From Cristatella mucedo (taxonomy: Eukaryota > Bryozoa > Phylactolaemata > Cristatellidae): DNA of 64,000 nt. The DNA lies in assembly GCA_009760855.2 (NCBI GenBank), contig WPIO01000133.1:62001-126000 (forward strand), written 5' to 3'. The position numbers and the translations under genes were made by a program. Positions within the stretch are counted from its first letter, which is position 1; the number at the start of each line of letters is the position of its first letter. A model generated the notes under the pieces. That model saw nothing but the letters and a program-made list of their open reading frames with translations, made no database searches and was not told the DNA's origin. Of the stretch, positions 56,196 through 64,000 are shown one piece after another.

Positions 56196-56569
56196 AATGT
56201 ATTCCGATAAGTTTGTGTAGCGTCTTCAGAGAAATCAACGTCTTTCTCGGCACTTGGGGTGTACTGCAGTGGAAGCAGGAAAAAAAGTTGCAACATGCAC
56301 CGCGTCAAAAAGCACAACATGATTTGGAGGATTTCTATGGTAGCAACGGTTAAATGGAGCTATTGGGAGCTTTCGCTTTTCTGCAGGAATGAGCACCTAA
56401 AGAGGATAGCCTCACAGACACTCAAAATACTGTCTGAAATAAGTGCAATTTTAATTTCTTTTCAAAAGTTATTAAGTTGGAGGAAGGATGTTGTGATTTT
56501 AGTCAGAATTTAGGTCCTGGCTACAGGAGATTACGATTGAAAGGCGCTGTCTCAGCAGGAGTTTAGGCT

Positions 56570-57680
56570 CATACAAGGTCAACGATCATCAAGTCCTTCT
56601 TGAGCGCCTCTCATCTCGCCTTGGCATCACTGGCACTGCTCTGCAATGGTTCAGGTCCTATCTCAGTGGTAGACTCCAGAGTATTGACGTGAATGGATAA
56701 AGATCATACGAGGTCCCTCTGAAATATGGGGTACCTCAGAGCTCCCAGCTTGGTCGTGTTCGTTTCACAGTTTATACTCTCCCTCTTGCCGGTGTGACTT
56801 CCAAGCACAATCTAGCCTCTCACTTTTATACGGGCGACACATAGTTGTAATTTTGCTTTGAACCCTTCCAGCACTCCAGCACGTCAAATTCTGTCAACTT
56901 CCTTGCTGCCTGAATTGATGCCATCCACACATGGATGGTAGACAATTTTCTTAAATCAAATGATGATAAAAATTACTTACTAGTTAAGGCCAAACTAATT
57001 GTAATTCAGAAACTTGAAAAGCAAATTCTCAAAATTGGCCCTTCCAGCATACCTACTGTTGAATCTGCACTAAATGTAGGCGCCATGTTCCAAACTGACC
57101 TTTCTTTAGACGATCACATCAGCTCCTCAATCAAGTCTGCCTACTTTCAGCTACGAAGCATTGCTAAAATTTGGGCTTATAGACAGGGATTTCGCATCTA
57201 AGTTGGTCCATGCATTTGTGACATACCGTCTTCCCCAACTCACCGCTTCCTGGCCTATCGGCATGTGCAATCAGGCGCTTAAGCTGGTGCAAAACTCCGC
57301 AGCTAATAATAATAATATAATAATATTGCACTAGGCTTGTCTATCGTGAGCATAGCAGTTGCCACATCACGCAGTTCTCGCCAACCTGCACTGGCTACCA
57401 GTCAAACAAAGGACAATTTACGGACAGCATTTATTGGTGCCTGTGATTCGTCCTTTATGTGCTCATGCGTTTTGATACTAATGGGTGCTGCTACTAACCA
57501 CACTTGCACGCTGATCCTGTATATGTAACCCCTAACCATGCTATTCACGCTGCTTATCAAGAATGATACCACACACCATTCGATCGTGCTTTTTGTGCAG
57601 CAAACTTAAAACGCCTAGAAAGTGATTGAGTTTCCCCGGGACAATTTATCAATCATTATTGCTATTATTATTATTTTACA
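56570..57680 (+). mobile_element. L2-A LINE fragment with internal disruptions
   Basis: From the RT palm ('CTTGAGCGCCTCTCATCTCG', encoding 'LERLSSRLGI') through 'GCAATGGTTCAGGTCCTATC', 'VDNFLKSNDDKNYLLVKAK', 'LDDHISSSIKSAYFQLRSIA', then a short (AAT)n-like insertion at 57304-57328, then sequence of the 'RHSCHITQFSPTCTG' zone. A deletion leads directly to the 3' UTR and a degraded tail (57600-57675). Confidence 0.85.
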
Positions 57681-57699
57681 AAGTGTAGGTAAACAATTT

Positions 57700-58085
57700 G
57701 TTTTGAAAAAGCACGTAACAATATGCCTAGCCTTAAGTGGCAGTAGTTCCGATTGATTGTCAGGAGCCGAATAAAAAGGAGGCTTACAACTGATTGACAT
57801 AATCTTGAGGTCGATATGCTGCTTGACTTAGAGATAGTGCACGTCGGCTAGAAATCGCGTGCTGTGGCAACTGCGACGCTCACGACAGAGAAGCCTAGCA
57901 GTGGAGCTTTCCACCAGCTGTAAGTGCCGGATGGCACAGGCCGGTAGACCAGCAAGCAATGAGCGACAGAAGTGGAGCAGGGATGTCAAATATGCATGGA
58001 ACAGTGTAGATGTCCTATCCTTGTTTAAGCAACAAAGGATTTTAGTGAACTTATGTAGGTTAAATTAATTAGATTTAAGTATAAA
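57700..58085 (-). mobile_element. L2-A internal fragment, minus strand
   Basis: Reverse complement of the RT C-terminal region: 'GCTTGACTTAGAGATAGTGC', 'GCAACTGCGACGCTCACGAC', 'CCACCAGCTGTAAGTGCCGG'. No tail. Confidence 0.8.
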
Positions 58086-58099
58086 GCTGATTTGATCTT

Positions 58100-58615
58100 C
58101 TGGTGATTGGTCGCTTCGAAACAAGCCCCTTTATTATTTGGCTCCAGCCTACATATCAGAGAGACTCCTCCACCAGGCTAGGCTTCCAACCACCAGATTG
58201 TCGGAGTTTACTGTTTGCTTGTACCTTGTACGAATCTCAAATCCTTTGGAAACCGTGCCTTTACTTTGTATGCTCCCAAAGCCTGGAGTTCACTCCCTGC
58301 TTGCGCCAGGAAGTCTCATGACTTGTCAACATTTACAAAGAAACTAAAAATGCATTTATTAATTACAGGATTTAATGGGTTGCTTTGATTCGTTCTATGT
58401 GTAGCTGTTGGTGCTGACACTGCATGCTACCACTGACCGTACTTGCATGCCGACCCTGTGCATGTCACCTCTCACCATGTTGTGCTTGTTGCTTATTGTA
58501 GTATAGTACCACTAGCCACATGATCGTTCTTCCTTTGAAGCCAATGTAAAGTGCCTAGATAAAGATTGAGTTTTCTGAGGGCCTTGTATCAAAAAGAGAT
58601 ATACTGACAGAGTCT
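58100..58615 (+). mobile_element. L2-A 3' fragment, plus strand
   Basis: Encodes 'IIWLQPTYQ' and 'LCMLPKPGVHSLLAPGSLMT', then the 3' UTR ('GGGTTGCTTTGATTCGTTC') and a degraded tail at 58540-58595. Together with 57700-58085 it forms a back-to-back inverted pair. Confidence 0.85.
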
Positions 58616-58890
58616 TTTTTTGAGCGTTTAGGTCTCCTATTTCTTAGTCACACTTCGTTCACCCATAACTGGTGAGTTTGTTTTATGGCCATTGAATTAG
58701 TGAACGTTGCTGCCGTCTAAATGGGCATGTCTGCAAACCCTGAAGCAAGGAAGTTGATAGAATTACACACGCTGGAGGGCTGGGGGGATAAAAACACAAG
58801 GAGTGCTATCTGCATAGAAGTGAAAACCTCGATGCTGTTTGGCGATCGCATCGGGAAGAGAGAGAGAGATTATACACTGTAAAGAGAAGC
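58616..58890 (-). mobile_element. L2-A internal fragment, minus strand
   Basis: Reverse complement of the region around the RT active site ('GGCGATCGCATCGGGAAGAG' corresponds to the LADVIAK zone), through 'CATTTAGACGG' to the 'GAAATAGGAGACC' zone. Strongly diverged. Confidence 0.65.
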
Positions 58891-59447
58891 GAACCAAGCA
58901 CGAACGCATGCAGTACCCCATGTTTCAGCGGTTCCTCGGGTGAGCATTCGGACGTTGCAATTCTGAAATTTCCAACAGAGTTCGAACATGATTTATTCCA
59001 GGGCAGTTCCCATGACAACTAACCGATGAAAGCGACGAGTGAAACGAAAAATAGGAACAAAAAAGGAAATAGGTGAGGATTGCTGTTCCTCCTGAGATTG
59101 ATGGAAGGACAGAAAGTTGTCAGCTTTACACTTGCGAATCTCAGAATTCTTACCAAATGGCTAATCTCATCGGAGAAGCTATTTTTCATATCGCAATGGG
59201 ATGCGTGCAGTGGGATGGGTGCAGTTGTAAGGCACAGCAGTCTCGATTTGTCATGATCTTCCTACAAAGGCAGATGGGTCATCTGCTGCGGCTCAAATAT
59301 CGCTGCACCAAATAAATGCGAATAGGAGCACGCCTGCAGCGAGGAAACTTGTGTTAATGCCAGGAGAAAGATGGAGCTGTATAGACTCCCTGGCAGTCCT
59401 AAGCAGACGACTCGATCGGCGCAGCAGCTAGGGTAAGGGTAAGTGGT

Positions 59448-59947
59448 TCCACCTGTTTCTGTTAATGGACACATCGCCTCTAATCTTCGGAGCACTATTG
59501 TTTAAGCAAGTATATAGGCAAATACTCAACTAGAAATCCTCGAGTGTCGTTGGCAGTAAATTCTCTTAGCGAAAAATTGCTAAAACGGCCAAACCTAAAC
59601 TCTCGGTCAAGGATGCCTGAGAAGTCCTCTAGCGGACCGCACAGAGTTCGTCAAATTTACGCCAAATGCGGACTCGCAATGTTAACCTCCAGTGCAATTC
59701 CTCTGAATGCAAATCTCAATATTTCCCATAAGCAATTAATTACATGGCCCATGGCTGGAGGTGATTTCACAGTGAATGTCTCTCTGAAAACTGCTTTATC
59801 CTTTTTTCCAACCTTGGAAAAAATTCATGGCAAATTCACACATCAGCGATGGACAGGTATAGATATTTTACGACAAAACCGTCCCTTCTTTAATTCAACT
59901 TAAAGGGTAGAATTCAATTCAGCAGACCGGCTGTCCGATATCGACAC
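59448..59947. repeat. Block X, copy 2, between 60-bp direct repeats
   Basis: Second copy of 49608-50110. It is bracketed by a repeated string: 'CTAAGCAGACGACTCGATCG' with 'GCAGCTAGGGTAAGGGTAAG' at 59398-59442, and 'TTAGCAGACGACTCGTTCGG' with 'AGCAGCTAGGGTAAGGGTGA' at 59972-60016. Such a pair may mean X was inserted with a target duplication or that X and its flank were locally duplicated. Coding is unproven. Confidence 0.7.
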
Positions 59948-60344
59948 ATCCCATATAGACTCTCTGAGAGTCCTTAGCAGACGACTCGTTCGGCGTAGCA
60001 GCTAGGGTAAGGGTGAGCTCCTTGCTTGGTAGAGGGGCTGCAAGGCAAGAAGACAGCGAGCGCAAGACGTTCTGAGAACCTTTAAAATGTTTGGTCAGTT
60101 GGGCAACTTTAGCTGCACAGTCAGCCCTGGGCTGAGTCATCATGCAGCCGTGAGAAGGGAAAGTGTAGTGTAGCACTCACTTTCGCAATCGGTACCGAGG
60201 CCGAAGCACAAACGACCATTCGGAGGCTGCAGTCCTAGTGGCAAGAGAGTACAGTAAGGGATGATCTGGGGAGACAGGCGATTCCCTCTTCCCCCGGGCC
60301 TCAAAGTCGTGGGGTACCAACGGAAAAATGGACTGCTCGTATTT

Positions 60345-60780
60345 TTGTAAATAATAATATGAATACCACACTTGGTATGGCGCCCTCAGCAAACTCAATC
60401 TCTTTGTAGGTACTTTACGTTGGCTGCCAATGTAGCACGATCGAATGGTTAGTGGTAGCATATTAAATACACAAAAATAAAAGCAAGGTTAGGGGTGACA
60501 TGCACAGGGTCAGCATGAAGGTGTGGTTAGTGGCAGCATGAACAGCGTAAGCAAGCGTAAGAACATAAAAGACGATTCACAGGGACCTAGTAAATGCTGT
60601 CAAATAGATGCATTTTTGGATTCTTAATAAATGTGGACAAGTCAGGAGATGTCGGGATGCAAGGCGTGAGTAAGTTCTAGGCTTTGGTGAGCATACGAAC
60701 TAAAGGCACTGTCTCAATGTGATTTTAAATTTGTACGAGGTATGACTAAGCAGTTCGATTCCGAAGCAGCCTAGGGAATG
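60345..60780 (-). mobile_element. L2-A 3' fragment, minus strand
   Basis: 'AATAATAATATGAATACCAC' then a degraded tail ('GGCGCCCTCAGCAAACTCAA', 'GTACTTTACGTTGGCTGC') and 3' UTR, reaching the 'GAGCATACGAACTAAAGGCA' zone. Confidence 0.85.
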
Positions 60781-61409
60781 AGTCATGCTGGGGCAAAACA
60801 ACGTTGAAGAGAGGCTGCGCCCACTCACTGATGCAATCCTGACGCAGAAATTTCAAGAAAGTCGATGGTCGTCTATACTAGCAACTCATATCGTCTCCTG
60901 TAAGCCACGAAGCATGGTGCACCATCACATAAATTCTCATTTTTGAGCACGTCATGTCAGCGTCCGAATGTCGTTAGTGGAACAGATACAGCTGAGCTGC
61001 TAAATCACAGAATTTCTGTCTGAGTTTCGAATGCTCTCGTATAAACCATTTAATCGTCTTCAATATGGTCTCGGTCTGGTCGACGAGCTGGTTTCATAAC
61101 TGACATTAGTCTACCAGTTCATTCAGAGATCAGCTAATGGTAATGCAGTGAGCTTGTGGCAGATTTTCTCGTGTACTTTGCCTGACCGTTCGATTCAGAG
61201 CACGTTACTAACTACTGACTCATATGCAAGTGGGTACCGGTCTTCTACGTACCTAAGCAATCTGCCTGAAGCATGATACTTGCATGTATTTCCATCCTTG
61301 AATATACACAAATCTAGCTTGTCAGGAACTCCTGTATATTGCCTGTCTTAGAAAGAGCTGTAAAGAACGTATGTAGAAAGAGGTTTCCTTATTAAGGCCA
61401 TGACCAAAG
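60781..61409. other. No supported gene
   Basis: No recognisable coding or repeat signal. Confidence 0.4.
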
Positions 61410-61508
61410 CCTGATAATAATAATAATAATAATAATAATAATTCACTTGATAAAGCGCCATCAGAGAAATTAATCTCTCTCTAGGCGCTTTACATTTGCT
61501 GTAAAGTG
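61410..61508 (-). mobile_element. L2-A 3' tail fragment
   Basis: Long (AAT)n at 61413-61442 and the reverse complement of the hairpin tail ('GCGCCATCAGAGAAATTAAT', 'GGCGCTTTACATTTGCTG'). Severely truncated. Confidence 0.88.
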
Positions 61509-62544
61509 TTATTACGATAACGCTAGTCTGCATGACATCAGTTGTCTGGCATTGGTAATTATTTTAATAATATACATCGCCAATGATGATTAACGGCGTA
61601 TTTTAGTGTAAGAATACTCTGCATATATCCTGCTATATTTCAGGAAGATTCCCGAAAAAAGAGCTGAGCCTGCCGATTACTACGTCCGTCAAACAGAGCC
61701 ACCAGGCTTACCTCAGATGGAGACGGGGAGAATATAATAAGACGTGCGCACCACGTTTAGTGTGCAAGCCGTGTGTAGAAAATTTGAGATAATAATTTCA
61801 AGGTAAACAATGCATGCCGTTTGGAGTAGCGAGGATTTGGAGCCGACCGCTGATAGTGTTTCACATTGTTATTTCTGCATCACTGACCTGTAGGGATTCA
61901 AAAACAAGAATAAGCTAAAAGTGAAAAAGTCCTTCAACTACCGTCAGCGATGCCACCTGTACTGCACTGCAATGGAAATTGAGTTCCAGCTCCCCCGTTA
62001 CGCTTGATAATATATCGACTGGCGGGGAATCGAATTGAACTAAAAGTGAGGCTGATGACAATTAGGATGATTGTGAGGATAGAACCTAGACTAGGTTACA
62101 ATCTGATCTTGATGACAAAGTGAGAAACCTTAAGCTGCCCAAAAAGAGGGCTGAATCTCTTGATTTGATATTAAAAGGGAAAGTTTTCTTACGCTGGGTC
62201 GTGCATTTTTGTGGTACTGGCATTACGGAAGAGATTTTCTTTTGTACTTTTTGACGAAGGATTCACTCGTCTGTTGCAGCAACATCTTAAATCTGGTTGA
62301 ACGAACGGAATGACGCTACGATCCAACTGTGTGGAGACTCTCTTCATTGGTTCATTGAAGCTCTGTTTGAATCTAGCTTTACTTTGTACTGAAAATGAAC
62401 TCTCGTCTTTGCTGGTAGTACACTCTGTGCAAATGAAGGGAACTGCGGAACAATTAAAATGCTTCTAGATAGAATTCAATATGATCAAAACCAGTCGCAG
62501 ATATGGGGAAAGGTTAAAGCCTCCATTGCTATTGCCGGAATTTC
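61509..62544. other. No supported gene
   Basis: Single-copy-looking sequence without recognised motifs. Confidence 0.4.
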
Positions 62545-64000
62545 AGTGTTCAAGAAAATAGAGCCATTCATTATATATCAGGACTATTGACTCGGTGAAT
62601 CGCACTGCATGAAAGTCTAAACACGTTGTGCACATTTGGGCCTTCTGCTGCAGCAAGTTTCAGAAAAATGCCTATGGTTATGTGGTACCTGTAGCCTTTC
62701 TGCTGCCATATGAGAGCGAGAGTGCTCACTAGTTGCTGTACACCTGCTGGTGCAGTAATAGTACTTAATAATAGCGATCGGCTCGAAGAGAATGTTCTTC
62801 GCATTACTTACAAAGATTTCGAAGCAACTACCATCTCTGCTGAAAACATTTAAACCGAAATACTTATGGTTAACCGACCACATATCTCAATGACTAATAA
62901 GTATCCCGTAGTTTTCCTTACCCTGTAGAGATTCAGCGAATGGGAAATGTTGCACAGCATGTTCAGATATGTGAATGAATCTGGAATGCATCTTTGGCGA
63001 AATACAATTTATTTTGACAAATGCCTCAGGCAAGTCATGCCATTCATTTCACTTGTGTTACCGTAATAGTACTTCCGTTTCTCCCTATCACTTTCCCAGA
63101 GCCTTGACGACATGTTGACCATACTTGACCACATATGGAGAAGCTTTCCAGGCCAACTTTTGAACCTTTATCCAGAAGTTCCTTTTAGTTTCGGCGTATT
63201 CTAAAATAGTATGACCGAAAATGAATTTTTATGCCGCAAAGAAAGGTTTGCTGTGAAAAATGCAAGTGAAATTACGTTAAACGGATGTAGCTTGCTCAAT
63301 GATTACCTTCGGAAAGCTCTTCCATCTAAGCTTCCAGCTCGGGGCTAACTTCAAGGTTTTCCGGCAAGCTCTGAAATGCAGCCGAGCGGGAATAACCTTG
63401 GTCCCACGGCGCCTCGAAACAAGCCTTGAAGCAAAATATTAGCAATTACAGCTACATCAATAGCATATTATGCTTATGCAACTGTTATAACTGTTATTTT
63501 AAAGTAAGCCCCATTAGCTGAACCAGAATCTAGCTACGTTTTTATTTCACTAACCTAACTTGATAGTTTTATGGAAACTCGATCGCACTTACCTCAGACT
63601 GCACCAGGCTAAGCAGCAGGCATAGTATGACAGCAACGACGAGATATTTCATTTTCTGAAAGTAAAAGACAGTAATAGAACAATTCTTTGTTCCAAGAGC
63701 TGCAAGAATGCATCCATTAGACACGAAGCATGCCGTTTTGATTAGCAGAGTTTGTGTATATGGTACTGAACTGCCACCCAACAGCTGTGCACTGGCACGG
63801 TCTGATTAATTGTTACGCAGTTCTGCAATAAGCAACTCTGAATTCAGATTATAATTTAGGATTAACTGTCATGGGCTTGCAACGCTTGCGAAATTTTCCA
63901 AGCTACACTGAAACATCGAGAGTAGTATTTTCTTGTTCAAATATACTGGAGGGATGTTTTTTAAGCCTCCAAGTCAGTCTCGTTCAGAGCAAATGCTTCA
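62545..64000. repeat. Segmental duplicate block around peptide gene C (cut by window end)
   Basis: Collinear with 53605-55090 (see that entry). It continues past the window end, so the promoter of gene C, expected about 0.7 kb above its ATG, is not visible. Confidence 0.85.
63088..63652 (-). pseudogene. Peptide gene C, same family, stop codon in the pro-region
   Basis: Exons at 63652-63593, 63370-63307 and 63200-63088 have the same lengths (60, 64, 113 nt), intron sites and phases as gene B. The signal peptide reads 'MKYLVVAVILCLLLSLVQSE'. In exon 2 codon 35 is TAG (63326-63328) where gene B has GAG (Glu), a single base change. The rest remains in frame to a normal TGA. The dibasic K47-R48 is kept and the downstream part is less basic (six Lys) than in gene B. 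Splice sites look normal, though the second acceptor is 'ATTTTAG'. Either a recent pseudogene, a null allele in the sequenced individual, or a base error. Its otherwise intact structure argues for a recent loss. Confidence 0.75.

Noticed and set aside
59544-59903. 119-codon frame in block X as a gene
   Set aside because: The frame is interrupted in the other copy (49.6-50.1 kb) and no domain is recognisable. Kept only as a repeat/duplicate block.

Overview
This is an invertebrate metazoan nuclear window. It shows spliced genes with GT-AG introns, dense and mostly dead LINE-2 (L2) retrotransposons, tRNA-derived SINEs, long dinucleotide microsatellites and a CpG-island-like block. There are no prokaryotic-style operons, CRISPR arrays or rRNA genes. 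The exact phylum cannot be fixed from sequence alone. A marine invertebrate (tunicate, cnidarian, mollusc or similar) is plausible, and no species is claimed. Nearly all long open frames are either transposon pieces or microsatellite translations.

Host genes that can be supported: (1) a two-exon dispanin/CD225 (IFITM-like) membrane protein gene on the minus strand at 14.9-15.7 kb, with a long TA microsatellite in its only coding intron. (2) A family of three tandem, minus-strand secreted peptide genes at 42.4-43.7 kb (gene A), 54.1-55.4 kb (gene B) and 63.1-63.65 kb (gene C). Each has a signal-peptide exon, an acidic pro-region exon and an exon carrying a dibasic site followed by a strongly cationic amphipathic peptide. 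This is the architecture of an antimicrobial peptide precursor. A and B are open. C has an in-frame stop in the pro-region. A and B also share a TATA box plus splice donor about 0.7 kb upstream, which implies a noncoding first exon. I regard this cluster as the most interesting content. (3) Weak candidates for first exons or exon fragments at 5.6 kb, 8.37 kb, 12.5 kb, 27.0 kb and 38.0 kb.

Layout: 0-4.4 kb, SINE and L2 debris; 4.7-5.8 kb, GC-rich CpG-island-like block; 8.5-12.5 kb, L2 copies of two families (here called L2-A and L2-B); 14.9-15.9 kb, dispanin gene; 16.8-21.3 kb, L2-A including the most complete copy; 22-26.7 kb, SINEs, a pogo/Tigger transposase relic and L2-B; 28-32.3 kb, nested L2-B/L2-A; 32.3-33.1 kb, a diverged ~173-bp tandem repeat; 33.3-35.4 kb, a palindromic MITE family flanking a fragment of an R2-like element; 39.3 kb, a TA palindrome; 40-41.4 kb, L2; 42.4-44.1 kb, peptide gene A; 44.4-49 kb, old L2-A and SINEs; 49.6-52 kb, duplicated block X and a Ty3/gypsy remnant with a 3' LTR; 53.6-55.8 kb, peptide gene B; 56.5-60.8 kb, L2-A fragments and the second copy of X; 62.5-64 kb, peptide gene C, cut by the window end.

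The peptide genes B and C and the X blocks recur in the same order about 9-10 kb apart. This suggests that the peptide cluster grew by segmental duplication, with transposon insertions afterwards.
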